Shown here: in pieces, positions 24,851-44,742 of the stretch
Layout of the letters: every line of letters begins with the position of its first letter
How positions within the stretch are numbered: position 1 is the stretch's first letter
Translations under genes and position numbers: made by a program
Notes under the pieces: model-generated
Told to the model about the DNA's origin: nothing
Seen by the model: the letters and a program-made list of their open reading frames with translations, nothing else
Databases searched by the model: none
From: Lepas anatifera
Lineage: Eukaryota > Arthropoda > Thecostraca > Lepadidae
Direction: 5' to 3'
DNA: 64,000 bases
Assembly: GCA_034440635.1 (NCBI GenBank)
Contig: JAOTON010001492.1
Span: 62,001 to 126,000, forward strand

Positions 24851-25949
24851 TTGAGTGGTAACAATTGCCCCGAGTTCTTTTAATGTATGCTTTGGGTATC
24901 GATTGATGCCATTTTGTTCCGTTACCACGCAGGATCCCCCAGGGCGCATTCATGCCCATCTGATGTGTGGTCGTGTGCCCGTCCGATATGTGGTTGTTTT
25001 GTCTTTTGCAACAAGAACATGCTACGATGGAATATAGGGGACTGGTAAAAATAATGTTTCTTGTGAAGCAAATTTTGAGCACATATACCAATATCCCTTA
25101 AATGTATTTAAAAAAGACATTCCAGATCTATTGATAACCCTATAAGCTGTTGACTTCGATCATTTACTTATTTTGCCGAGGCGTTTTTTTTTCGCAGTGC
25201 CACTAATGAAAGGCTGTGTCCAGACAGCAATGCGAAATTCCCACGTCATCTGTGTAAGAAAAACATTGAGAGCTCGGCAGGAGGCACCTGCATAATTTTG
25301 GTTGCGTCCTCTCGCACAAGTTTGTAAACAGCAAAAAGTTTCGCCTTATGTAGAATATTATGGATTTATCACTATCCGCTCTGTGCAGACAAGGTAAACT
25401 GCAACGACTGGTTCGCAAAATCTCCAAAGGCCGTCTCTGCGTAAATTCTGCTTCAAAACGTAATCCAGGTAGAAGGTGCCCTGTTTCATTGTTGCTTGTT
25501 TAACTAGAGGCACTTTGAGAAATTCTTCCTTTTCTTGGCAACGTGTTTTTTTAATCGGCACTTTTTCAAATGGCATCACAAATACGCAAAATTAGCATCA
25601 CAAAGATCCATGATACCAAACGCTGACCCCCAAATGGTAGTCTGACCGCCCCCGGAGACTTCGCTTCCCCCTTATCGAAATCCTGGATCGTCCATGTACC
25701 CAGCCCTCTCGGTTGTTGATCAGTGATAGATAAGCTCGGTCAGTGTTGGTCAGGTGCAATCTCTAACATCATCACCTTGGATAGGTTGAGTTTGCGGCCG
25801 GTTTGATAGAGCTGGAAAATGCCTAGGTGATCGGGTAAGGAGAGTTGATTGGGTGATGAAACTATAGTAGGGAGGAACAGAAACGTAGTAAAGGGGTGGG
25901 GCGGCTAGCACAGTCGCATGAGAGACATCCGAAGGGAAAAATCGCGCGA

Positions 25950-26640
25950 AGGGCAGCCGGGCTACACCAATCTATGACCAACCGTAAACCTCGGGGACCA
26001 GCATGACTTACTGTTACAAGCGTGACCCTCTGCGGCAAGCGACGCCCTATATGTGACCGTCAGGGTCCCCTAGGGGCAGAAGAACACTCTTTAATCAGGT
26101 GGGTCTCCTGTTTTCAACAGGGCCCTCTGTGACAAGCATGACCAGTACATCATTCCGTGGTCGGCAGGGCCCAATGCAGTCAGAAGAGCCTTCTGTCTGC
26201 CACCGAGAATGCCCTCTGTGCCAGCGGGGAATGCTTTGACAAGTAGGGCCCTCTACGCTCAGCAGGTCCTTTGGGACCAGGAGTCTCCTCGTTATCAATA
26301 GGGCAATCTTAGGTCAACAGGAATCTCTGTAACTAACAGATCTTTCGGTCGCAGTCAGGGCCATGTCTTGCCAGCATGTTTTTTTTTGTCGGACAGGGCG
26401 ATACCCCCGGTGACCATAACAGGACTCTGTATCGTAAATATATATTTGGAACTGAACGCACAGTCTATAAAAAGGGTACTCCGGGACCAACAGGTCTTTC
26501 CGTGCCCAGTAAGGCCTGCCATATTCTTGTGGAAGGTCATGAGGTGACCTGAGGTCTAATCGGGAAGTCGCTGGGCCCCCTGCATCCAGGCAGGGAACCA
26601 TCCATGATAGTATTTGACTGCTGTGAGTGGGACTGGTGGG
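25950..26640. repeat. Degenerate GGGCCCTCTGTG tandem region
   Basis: Loosely repeated modules of about 30 bases around GGGCCCTCTGTGACCAGCA. Heavily diverged, lying within the large hAT-like element. Confidence 0.55.
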
Positions 26641-27815
26641 ACCCTTAAATCCATTAGGATCTAATTTGCCAGTTAGCGAACCCCTGGAGAGAGCCGGAAA
26701 GTGTACAAGTGTACACTGTGAACGACTTCGAGTTCACTTTGGTCAGTCGAGGGTCCTATGTGGCTGCCATAGCACAGCGAGACAGGCCAATGGCCAAAAT
26801 CTGGTTAAAGCTAGTTATAGTTCCTGCAAAAATTCAGGTAGATGCCGTTGAAGGGAGACACAAACACATTTTTCCGAGTTGATCACTAATGAGGAGTATC
26901 CCTAAACTGTGTCTTTGCTTGCCTTAAGGTTGCCAGGGGCCGTATTCTGATGCCGAGCGTACATAAGAATGGGCGCACGCACATCGATATTTTATTCTGA
27001 TTTCCAGCCTGCGCCCACACTGCGCAGGTGGGGTCAAATCAGCATTGTGATCGTAATGCGCACATTAGATCGGTATGCTGATATTCTGCGTAGGCTAGGT
27101 CGGTACTGGTCCCTGTGCATCCCGGGTACGCTTGTCCTACGTCGAGCGTGGCTACGCACAGAAGAAGGTCAAGATACCACATTGGAATACGGCAAGTTGC
27201 TTGTCTCAGTCAAGTCTTAGGAGGGCATGATATTAGAATATAGCCTTAGAAAGGTTTACAATAACTGGGGTTTTGAAGTAAGCCAAGGTCCATGAACTTA
27301 AGTCATAGATCCTTCGTGGCTGGCTAGCTCAGATTGAAGGGAACTGGGATCACTGCTCTGACCTAGTGGTTTATTAGACCCTGATGGCTAGTTAAGGCCC
27401 TGTGTGCTAATCATCATCATATAAGCAAAATCAGTAGTCCATGTAACTATCATGGGGCTTCCCAAAGTGTATCGGGATTTGATCTGACATGTCCTGTAGA
27501 AACCTAATCCCCAATGACAAACATAGGCTCATTGAACGAGACGGGCCTATTCTAAATATTCGTTGGTCTTCTACAAACTGTTCAAGGCTTCTGAAGATAA
27601 TTTTGATCACTGATTGGGGAGAAAATAGTCCCCATGCAGTCTCCCCGGGTCCCAAAGTGTCTTTACTAACCGTGGGTTCCAGTGCATCAATAAAATAAAC
27701 GCCAAAGAGATACATTCACTTTTTACCACTCCTGAGATGTATTTTACATACATTCAAAGCTATGATCTTTATTCATTTTTTTAAAAAGAAAATATGAAAC
27801 TAATTACCTCTTTGA

Positions 27816-29854
27816 CCCTCGCCCAGTGGGGGCTGCTTGAACAACCCCCTCCAGTTTTTCGGGCGGCACGAAAAACGGTGGCGCGAAGCGCCACCGTACT
27901 TGGCACACCTTATTCTTGATTGATTCCGCAAGTTTCCCACCGAATTCTCCAAAAGTTCCGGGATTTTTCATATGGATGACATAAGGTCAAATACGGACCA
28001 TGACCTCTCCATTGGAAATACAGAGGAAAACAGAAAATGGTTTGTATTTGTGTAGATAAAGGTGATAATACCTTCATATTCTCCAAATCGAAGTATCTTA
28101 GGCCCCTTTTTAGGTTCATGTTGCAAGGTTTAACCTGTGACCTCTGACAGGTCATCCGAAGCTGCTTAACCTTCGCCCAGGTGGTGGGTCTTTTAGACCC
28201 CCCTCGGGTTTTTCCGAAGTGACCAAAAAACGGCGGCGCGCAGCGCCGCCAAACTTGGTCTAGCTGTTCCTTCATCATTTTTACATCTTTCCTGAAAATT
28301 TTGGCTCAAGGTCATATCAGGTCAGGTCACCAGGCCAGGTGAAGTGACCTCACCTCAAAAAAATACTTAGGACCGCATAACTAAAAGAAGGGTTAATCGA
28401 TTAAGTTCAAACTCATACCACATATTGGGCCCACCAGGAGCTACAACATTGTTCCGGGATTTTTGATATTGGTGACCTAAGGTCATGTGCAGAGCATGAC
28501 CTCCCCATTGTCAATACATGGGGAAAATCACGAAATGAGCTTTTCTCAGTAAGTATGGATGAAATCAACTTCAAACATTGGTTACGACTTGCTCTTAGCT
28601 CATTTCTGATGCTGTTGCCAAAATTTTTGACTTGTGACCTTTAAAAGGTCACCTTAGGTCAAATAAGCATTTTTTGGTGTTTTCCTCTATAAAATTTGAA
28701 AAAACTGAGATAGAGCTTTTATTTTGTCACCGAAGTGTTTGTATAGTCACTGGAAGTCAAATGATATACATCATGACTATACCAGGTCAAGTTGGGTCAG
28801 ACCGTTGACCTGGGTCAGGTCAAATTCTTAAATTTGACCTGGCATAGCAATATCATATATCATTCGATTCATATTGACGAGAGGATTGCAATGGTGCATA
28901 AACTATTGCTGTATCTTGTTTGGTTTAGAAGCTATTAGCGAAAAAGTAAACGCCCTTATGCATGGGTGGCTATGGACATTCCCAAGAATATGCCCAATAT
29001 TTAGTGACCTGTAGCTCCCAAGGCTTTGACCTGACACGAAAATAAATGCACGGTAATGAAAGCGCATTTCAAGAGCTTTCGAATGGTGTTAGAAAATTTT
29101 TCTAGCTATCATAGTTTCTGAGATATATGAGGTTTTCTTAGTACACCTCATATTAGCGATTTTGACCTATTTTGACCTCTGGTGACCTTGATATTGACCT
29201 GACAAGAAAAATGACCGAAATATTTTCGATATCATTTTCGAAGAGCTTTCGATTGCTGTTTTGCGCTTTTTTCTAGCTCTCTTAGTTTTCGAGATCGTGG
29301 GGGGTCTTTTTTAACCCCCACCAGGGTGAAGGTGGCTCGTACCCGCCACCGGGGCAAGGGTTAAGCAGTTTTCAGACTTAGGTCAATAACTTTGCATGAA
29401 ATGATGATACAGCTTTTATGTTTATACCATTGCGTTTGGATTGCTATTGCCAGTCAATTGATAGGCATATGGACTATGCTAAGTCAAAAAGTGACCTTGA
29501 CCTGACCTGAGGTCAGGTGATTTGTGTTTTGACCTAGTATGCTCATATTATACATCATTCGATTCGCCGTGACGAGAGAGAGAGCGAACAGTGTCTACAA
29601 AATTAGTCTAACTCAACGCTGTCAGACGCTAGAGCCCAACAGCTTTGCTCAAAATGCCAACTTCTTTGACCTGCCATGACCTCAATGTTGACCTGAGCCA
29701 AAAAGTGACTGATATAGTGTCTTCATGAATTTGTATGAGCTATCCACCAGGGTTCGCGTTTTTTCGCTATCCTGCATAGGGGACGAGTTCGAGAGGGGGT
29801 GTTCAAACACCCCCACCAGGGCGAAGGTGACTCAGAGGCCCACCGGGGCGCTGG
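27816..29854. mobile_element. TTAA element, family B, outer copy
   Basis: It starts with CCCTCGCCCAGTGGGGG after a decayed TTAA (TTGA, 27812-27815) and ends ...CACCGGGGCGCTGG then TTAA (29855-29858). The interior has a GGCGGCGC-type hairpin and many AGGTCA/TGACCT hexamers. It is split by a complete second element of the same family at 28170-29360. Confidence 0.8.
28170..29360. mobile_element. TTAA element, family B, nested copy (1191 bp)
   Basis: The ends are CCTTCGCCC...CACCGGGGCAAGGG with TTAA on both sides (28166-28169 and 29361-29364). The outer element resumes at GCAGTTTTCAGACTTAGG. The corresponding uninterrupted site is visible at about 36747-36766 (TACTTAAGCAGTTTTCAGAC), with a relative at about 30338, so this is a clear insertion into a TTAA. 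CCC termini and TTAA target fit piggyBac-type transposition. Confidence 0.9.
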
Positions 29855-30056
29855 TTAACTGATTCAGTTCGTAAAAATACTTTAAATGGGTAAAGAACAT
29901 AAAATTTGGCGCCCCCAGCCGGCCTAAAAATGGCGCCCCTGGCCATGGAAGTGGCGCCCCCCAGCGCTGCGGCCCCCCTAGCGAAAATTCCTGGATCCGC
30001 CCCTGATATGGTGTTACATTGTTCTTGGACTAACAAAGCTTTGAACACTTATTTAA

Positions 30057-30850
30057 CCCTCGCCCCGGGGTGGGGTGTTTGAACACCCCCTTTCGGTTTT
30101 TTTGCGGCACGTAAAACGGCGGCGCCGCCAAAAGGATTTTTCATATCGATGACCTAAGGTCAAGTACGGATCATGACCTCTCTATTGGAAATACATGGGG
30201 AAAACAGAAATTGGGCTGTATTTGTGTAGATACAGCTGAGAATACCTTCATATTCTCAAAATCTCAGTATCCTGGGCCCTTTTTCAGGTTCATGTTGCAT
30301 TTTTTTACCTGTGACCGCTGAGAGGTCATCTGGGCTACGTAAGCAGTTTTCGGAATTAGGTCAATAACTTTGTATGAAATGATGGTACAACTTTTATTTT
30401 GATACCATTGGGCTTGGATTGCTATTCCAAGTCGATTGATGTGCATATTGACTAGGCTAGATAAAAAAGTGACTTTGACCTGACCTGAGGTCAGGAAATT
30501 TTTGTGTTTTGACCTAGTATGATCATATTATACCTCATTCGATTCGCCGTGATGAGAGGAAGCAAATGGTGCCTAGAAAATAGTTCTAAAGCTCAACTCT
30601 TTCAGACGCTAGAGCCGAAAAAATATACTCAAAATGTCACTTTCTTTGACCTGTCATGACCTTAATATTGACCTGAGCCAAACAATGACTGATATATTTT
30701 ATTCATTAATTTCTTTGAGCTATCCACCAGCCTTCGCGTTTTGAGCTATCCCGCGCAGGGGCCGAGTTCGAGGGGGCAGGCGTTCAAACCCCCCTCCCCC
30801 CAACCCACCCACCAGGGCTAAGGTGGCTCGGGGGCCCACCAGGGCGCGGG
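30057..30850. mobile_element. TTAA element, family B, copy 3 (794 bp)
   Basis: The ends are CCCTCGCCCCGGGG and CCACCAGGGCGCGGG, with TTAA flanks at 30053-30056 and 30851-30854. Same interior as the outer 27.8-kb copy but without a nested element. Contains clustered TGACCT hexamers (about 30476-30515). Non-coding. Confidence 0.85.
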
Positions 30851-31254
30851 TTAATAGCCAAACTGAGGTCGAAAAATGCGGCTAGAGCCATAATGTAGCC
30901 GAATCCTCTCGTTACGGTGAATCAAATTATGTTTGGTATGAACATGCTGTGTCAAAATCTAAGAATGACCTAACTAAAGGTCAGGTCAAGAGCATTCTCT
31001 TGTCTGACATAATCGATATGCATACCAATCGACTCGTAATGACAAGCTAAAAGAAATGGTACCAAAGCAAAATCTCTGTTATCATTTCCTGCCAAGTTGT
31101 CCAGCGAATTTGCCCGGGTTTCCTGCGAACCCATGTCTGAAAAAGGCTTAAACAGTCCCAAATGACCTTACATAGATCATAGAACAAACATGTCAAGTTG
31201 GACCGTTGGGGTGGCCCAATATACTTATATTACGAGAACAGAAAGCTATTTTAA

Positions 31255-32512
31255 CCCTTGCCCTTCTGGAGGTATTTTACTCCCTCGCCCTACCGGGGAT
31301 CGATTCGACCCTCATCCGTTTGAAAACTAAGAAAGGTTGAAAGACTAAGCGCAGCCTGTTGCCCGAGGCCTGAACTCTCCGACAGTGTACAATTATGTTT
31401 ACCCTAGGTTAACTAGTAACCTCGTGAGGTCACAAAATGGTGAAATTTTGAGTTATTTAGAAAATCCCTTATGATTCGGGAATCAATAGACCTAGAACCA
31501 AGGTGTCAATGTGTTTTTCGTGACCCAAGGAGTTCCACAATATGCGGCATGACCTTGCAAGGTCACGCGTTACCTTGGCCTTAGACCACCTAACATAACC
31601 TTAGGTCAAGGTCGAAGTGAGTTCGCATATCATCGAATCCTTGGGTGACGCTCGTCACTATGATACCAAATTCATTGCTGCATCTTGTCCCGTCCATGAG
31701 TATAGCCAACAAGAGCTTCTAAAACGGTAACCTTTGCTGACCTTTGGGGACCCCTGGTGCCTTCGTTATGGACTTGACCTCAAAATAGATGGCGTATTCC
31801 AAATTGCCTTTTCAGGAGCCCTCGAATACTGTTTAGAAACCTGATCTAGCTCTTCTAGAAGCCGAGTAACGCTCGGTTTTTAAGATTTATATTTAGGACC
31901 AAAATTGCCTTACATGGGCATAGAAATGACGTCATAACTCGGCGACTCGACATGACATTTACTTAAAATTTGGTCAAGATGTGTCAAAGTAATTTTGTTA
32001 TACAATTTCCACGCAACATTGTCCTAAACGAAACTTTTTGTGTCATCGCGAAAAATAACGAGGGGCGTCGAATCCCCCCCCCGAAGGACGAGGGTTAAGC
32101 AAAATGAGCCAAAATATAGCTAGTTTACAGTTTTTACCATGTATTTCCATTGAAGAAGTCGCCCACAAATGAAACTAGTTATATCACCGATTTCATAAAA
32201 CCCGAAATATATGTTGCAACACCCGGAAGGCCCATAATAGTTTTTAAGTGTCGGATTGCTAGGTTAAACGTGTTCTTACTTATAAGTAACTTAATTTTAC
32301 TTATTGCATAAATGCAATCCTAATTTTTTAGATGAAGTCACTTGCCTTGGCCTGATGACCAGACCTAACATGACCAAACTTGATTTTTTTTAAAAATGCG
32401 GAGTTGATGAAAGAAGAGATATGAAAGATACGGCGGCGCAGCGCCACCGTTTATCCGCTATCCTTAAAAAGCCTTACGGAGACCATCGATGCTCCTCTCG
32501 GACGGGCGAGGG
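31255..32512. mobile_element. Composite of family B-like TTAA elements
   Basis: The left terminus is TTAA then CCCTTGCCCTTCTGG (31251 onward). Right termini of the type GGACGAGGG-TTAA occur at 32094 and CGGGCGAGGG-TTAA at 32512. A second left-like terminus (CCCTCGCCCTACCGGGG) lies at about 31292. This suggests one element nested in another; the exact pairing is uncertain. Confidence 0.6.
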
Positions 32513-33159
32513 TTAAGCACAAGCTACGTTTCCCAGATATTGGCCCTGATTTCCCTCCCTTTCTAAACAAGTTCCAATAGATCACAGCTGCCGCATGTTG
32601 CTTTTTGACCCTCCCTTGGTACGTATATCAGCTATGGACAGGTCTGATCTACATACGGCCTAAATAAATTGAGAAATACATTGCAGCATGCACCATGACA
32701 TTTTGGAAAAGAAGTCCAGCAGTGAACTTTGTTTTTTTCTGTCTGGAAGACATGATCAAGGAAACGACGAGTGCACTCGATGGTACTGATTCTGAGACAA
32801 CGGCGACACGGCAATTAACATTTTGAAAAACGCGCTCTTTCGGCTTTGGTGCAAGTGGCAGCTACCTAATTTTCATAGTTACTCCCGCGGCTCACCGTCT
32901 AAATATGACCTCATGCGGTTATATGAAATCTTCAGATCGCTTAAGTAATCTTTTAAGCTCGACATTATCTCCAGATGAATAGTTACAAGAGAGCTCCGAA
33001 TCTCTGCTACTTATTATTTAATTGCTATATAATCCTGACATTATGTCCTATTAGAACGTCGCAGAATAGTTTTAGGGGTGCTTTTGGAAGTTAAGGGGTG
33101 CTTTCAAAAGTTTTAGGGGTGCTCGCGCACCCCTAAAAGTATACAAAGTTACACGCCTG

Positions 33160-35781
33160 CCTGTCCTATGGCTACCAGTGATTCGAAAGCTTGTGCGGAT
33201 TTGAGTGGGGAAAAATATCCCAAAACCCATGGAAATTTGAACACCGGTACGCCTAAAGATTTTCGAACGAGTGCATAATGCGAAAGAACGTAATAGGGAA
33301 ACTAGTGGACGAAGAAAATGATTCTGTACCCATTAACGCTTTACGCAACGTTGACGCGGAATCAAGTCTTCTGTAAACATGTGTAGGGGAGTGAGGATCG
33401 TTTGACCAATCATTTTAGTTCTCCGGTAAATGCTACAGGGAATATAATCCAAAACTACCCCTCAACTCCATAGCATTGTTCCAGTTACTACAACATTATG
33501 CAAAAAAGACAAATATCAAACTAAAATTATTATATATTTACAATATAAACAAGCTGACAGTGACGCTAGCTGTCATGCTAGTACGTCTAGTGACAAACAA
33601 GTCATTAGCTGCCAATAGTGGTGTATATAAACATCTGATGGCCACTCCCACGCGCAAACACATCAGAAACAGGAAATTACTTCTACCTATGTTAGATGTA
33701 TCAGCACCATGTAAAAATGTCGAGACGCAATACAACTTGGGAAGCAAAACACATCCAAGGATGGAATCACATTTTACTGTGGGATCATAACTCATCGCGC
33801 CCAAAAGCTAACATCACTGATTTCTCAAATATGTGCCATACATGAATTGGCACACCTTAGGAAGAAGCATCACACCTCTCTATCACGGAACTCATTTTTT
33901 TAAAGGGTTACGTCACTCATGATGTTCGCCAGAGGTCAGAAGAGGCTCGATGTTACCAACATAGTTGAGGAAGATCTCGGAAAATAAGAGTAATCAATAC
34001 AAGCAACCATCCCTTTGAAAACTGCGCCTAGTACTCATTATGGTACGAACAAACTATTTTATTTAGTTAAGCATCATAATGTAGTATCGTGTGCAAAAGG
34101 GATGGTCATTTTCTTTCGCGTTATGGGCCTAGTTTCCCTGCACAATGAGGCGATCCGGATGGAGCAGAGAATCAGGATACAGCGATTGCAGTTTCCATGA
34201 CACTGGCTGAGATACGGATAGAGCTGCAGCAGATAGAAGAATCTTCAATCTCAATTTGGTCTACAATTCTGGTGTACCATGGAAATTTTCTTTACTCTCT
34301 TCGTTTTCCCTTCACCCAAGCATACAATTTTGTTTAATGCACATAGTTTGTGCGAATAAATTTTGTTAAATGAATCCTTTTTTCAGACTTCCATACCATT
34401 TTGCATTGCCTGATTTTTTAATAGCAAAGAAAGCTTTACCCTCTGCAGTCTTCTCTCCTTTACCTCTGCACTTTAAGATAAACATATACCATTACGCTGC
34501 CAAATACTACCAGATCTTGTTGGATGCAAATTGAAGAGATCCGGATTAAAACCCGGCTTCCACTGCCAAAATCTCTATCCGTATCGTAATTACATCCGGA
34601 TACGTCGTGCGATCCTGGTCGAAATTGTGCATGCTAACAAGGTCAGACTCTTCCAGGCCTATCTTTTGGTTAAACTTTTCTTGATTGGGTACACTTGATC
34701 TACGCTGGGAACAGTGACCATTTTTCTGACCTCTGCTGTGTGCGCAACAACGTATTCCCTCCCTCATGGGATTCCTTCATAGCTCAGTATTGGATGGAAG
34801 GCTATGGCCCCAGAGCTCGCAAATATATTGCAAGGATAAAAGACAGCTACGGTGATGGAAAAAATGCGGCATATCTCCCCGCCACCTATTTATCTTGAGA
34901 TTCAGCAAAACTATTCCAAACATGAGGATTCTTAACGAGCCATCATTGTCTAGGGTGATACAGCCCATTACGATATGAGGATGTAATAAAAGCAAACATC
35001 CGTAAACATCCATCACCATTAATTAACGAGTGGCCAAACACCACGAGAGAGTCTTACTCTAAAACAACCCTTTTATACAATAGTGAATCAGACTTTCTAA
35101 AATGTTAACAATACAACATTAATGTTCTTGAGAATGGAATTTGTACTATCACACGAATTCTCGCACCATAGAAAAATAGCTGCAAATAAATATGGAGTAT
35201 TACAAAAAAAACATTATCATCAAATATCAAAAATATTACATCTCAACACCAATCCAAAAACTTCAAAACAACTTGCCAAAAGACCCTACAATGCACAGTA
35301 CTCGTGTGGACATCCACCTTCTCCAAGGCTTCAAACTCATCCTTTGCATAGGAATTACCGGAAAAACCTAAACCAACGGCATAGTGCGCATGGCTTCAAT
35401 ATGCATCGTGAAAAAAACACTTCCGCACGCACGAAATCGGCATCATAGCACATTCTTTTTGAAAATCGCAAAAATTGCACATACATTTCAGAAACCCAGT
35501 TGGAATCACTCGCGATGGAAGTCAGCCGGGAAAGCACAAATATATGTTCCACTGAGCAATATGTGCATCAAATGTTGGCTAGTACGAAAATGGAGGACTA
35601 CTGCAGGTGGAATCTGGCACATTGGTTTGGCACTCTTTTAAGCACCCTTGATCTCCCAGTGGGCACTCTTTTAAGCACCCATGATCTCCTAGCATATCAG
35701 AAGACTTGGCACATGGCGTATTGGCTGAGCTATTACATAGGTACGGTACGAAGTTTCAGCTTCAATGCATGTTTGCTCCTC
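33160..35781. other. Intergenic DNA downstream of CCDC85
   Basis: No exon with splice support or family resemblance is seen. The end of the 3' untranslated region of CCDC85 should lie here. A short repeat (35024-35126) shared with 36227-36329 is the only structured piece noted. Confidence 0.5.
35024..35126. repeat. Short interspersed repeat D, copy 1
   Basis: It begins AACGAGTGGCCAAACACCAC and ends near ACATTAATGTT. About 103 bases match 36227-36329 in the same orientation with scattered differences. Confidence 0.75.
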
Positions 35782-42674
<6,893 letters not shown>

Positions 42675-42982
42675 CTGCAAAATACACAAAACGTATGTAT
42701 TTTAGGTACATGCACCAAAGATCTGTGCAATTTAGTTGCTAAAATGATTAGTATGGCGTGATGACTATCCAGGCAAAGTAGATAAGAGGTAGAGAAAGAT
42801 TAACAGGGACACCAGACTTGTCTTTCTACCCGGAAAAGTACATCGCAAGCCTTGTAGTGAAATGAGTGAAGATGGAAAATGACAAAACGGAAATAGTTTT
42901 TTATCTGTTCAAAGACGTTTGTTGTGTGATTTTCAGATATATTTAGCTGCAAACATTCACAAATTCAGGAACTTTATCCGAG

Positions 42983-43119
42983 TTTCTTCATGAATTTTTA
43001 GGAGCTATCCACCAGTCTTCGCGTTTTTTCGCTATCCCGCATAGGAGCTGAGTTCGAAGAAGGGTTTGAACACCCCCACCTGGGCGAAGTTGGCTCTCGG
43101 AGGCCCACCGGGACAGGGG
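42983..43119. mobile_element. Family B element, right-end fragment
   Basis: The text TTCTTCATGAATTTTTAGGAGCTATCCACCAG...GGGACAGGGG-TTAA matches the last ~135 bases of the 27.8-30.9-kb copies. The left part is missing. Confidence 0.72.
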
Positions 43120-43206
43120 TTAACCACCAACTGCCAGGGTTATACAGCGTCGTCAACTCTCACACTGTTGGGAGGGATTTGGGAGATCAGATCAACTTAT
43201 TCAGAG

Positions 43207-43280
43207 CCTACGCTGGGACTTGAACCCGGGATCGATGGCTAAGTAGACAGACGCGCTGTCCACTAAGCCACCCATCACCC
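43207..43280 (-). repeat. tRNA-derived sequence (SINE head or pseudogene)
   Basis: On the minus strand an A-box-like GTGGCTTAGTGGACAGCG is followed 34 bases later by the B box GGGTTCAAGTCC. The acceptor stem cannot be closed, so it is not a functional tRNA gene but probably a SINE-type promoter region. Confidence 0.6.
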
Positions 43281-44742
43281 TGCTTCAGGAGGCCCTGTTG
43301 CAGGGTTCCTGCTTCAGGAGGCCGACTCCCACCAGGGCTTCGTTCCCTTGGGGTCCCTGCCACAGAAACCAACTGCCATTAGAGGCCTCTGACCCATACG
43401 GCCGACTGCAGCAGGGCCCCTGACTTTGAGCTCTGACTATGGCCCCTGGCCCTGGAGCTGACTAAGATAAGGGACCGTGTTCCTGGATTCCAACTCCACA
43501 AAGACTCCTTCCCCTGCCCCCCCGCAGCCAGTGATATCAACTGCCGAGGGGAGCCCTCTGGCTCTGAAGGCCCCTGCTCGCTGTTTCTGACTGTCAAGAA
43601 GAGCAATTATCTCCCTGTCAACGGGGCCATGCTTCTGGAGGACCACTGCCCTATGGGCCGACTTCCACAATGGGCTTCTTTCCCTGGGGGCCCCTGCTTC
43701 TGAAACTGTCTACCACTAGAGGGCCCCCGAAGGGCCGACTGTAACTAGTTGGCCCTTACCCGTCTGATTAGCTGCCTCCTGCCCCCCCTGCCCCTGAAGA
43801 CTTCCACAAGAAGGCCTCTTCTTCAGGAGGATTCCTGCTCCTGGGGCTCCCATCTTGTAAACCCCCCCACCTACTCTTGGGCCTTTTTTCGTGTAGGCCT
43901 CCTGCTCGCGGGGTGCCCACGCCTGGGACTGACTGTAGCTAGAGGGCCCTATGGCTCTAAAGGACCCTTCTGCTGACTCTGACTGCCAATAGGGGCCTCT
44001 GCTTCTGGACCCATTACCCCTTGGGCGGAATTCCATTAAGGGACTTCTTCCCGAGGGGCCCCTGCTTCTGAAACACCAGAGTGCCCCGTTGACCTTAGGG
44101 CCGGTTGTATCTAGATGGCACACGCCTGTGTGGCCGCCTGTCTCTGGGGCCTCGGTCCCTGAAAACTGCTCTTAGGGGCCTATCTCCAGGGGGCTTCCTG
44201 CTCGTGGGTCCCCTCCCTGCTCGCCGGTGCCCCAGCGCCTGAGGCCGACTGCAGCTAGGGGGTTCTCTGTCTCTGAAAGCCCTGTTCGCTGATTCTGACT
44301 GCCCATAGGGGCCTCTGTTTTTGTGCCCACTACCTCTGAGACCGACTTCCACTAGGGGCTTCTCCCTCTGCGGGCCCCTGCTTCTGAAACCGAATGCCAC
44401 CAGAAAGTCCCCTGATTGTATTGTAACTAGACGTCTGGCAGCCTAACCCTGGGCCCCCTGCCCCTGAAGGCTGCTACAAGGGGCCCCTACTTCAGAGGGC
44501 ATCCTGTTCCTGACGCTCTCAGCTCATGGGGATTCCTGCACACGGGGGCCCTAGCATCTAGGGCCGACTTCATCTAGGGGGCCCACTGAAAAAGAGGTCA
44601 CGTTGTGCTAGGGACCCCAGCTTCTGGGTCTCCACTCGTGTGGACCCACTGCTCGTAGGGCCCCTTTCTAACGGGGAGCCCCAGCGTCTGGGGACGACTG
44701 TATCTAGGGGGCCCATTGCCAATAGGGGTCAACTCCTCTAGG
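43280..44742. repeat. GC-rich satellite, left part
   Basis: Diverged modules contain GACTGCAGCTAGGGGG, GGGCCCCTGCTTCTG and CTCGTGGGG. The right-hand end matches the 47.9-49.1-kb array (CATCTAGGGGGCCCATTGCCAATAGGG). The segment ends with CCTCTAGG, the target duplicated by the hAT-like element that follows. Confidence 0.82.

Larger units (their letters stand above)
20551..30005. mobile_element. Large hAT-like element with internal satellite (9455 bp)
   Basis: The left terminus is CAGGGGCGGATTTAGG and the right terminus, read inwards, is CAGGGGCGGATCCAGG. Both are flanked by the identical octamer ATATGGTG (20543-20550 and 30006-30013), the 8-bp target duplication typical of hAT. Both ends carry GGCGCC units just inside, which also supports one element. 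Inside are a ~4-kb GGCGCC array, about 3 kb of other sequence, and a TTAA element with a second one nested in it (27816-29854). No transposase frame was recognised, so this is a non-autonomous derivative. Confidence 0.85.
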
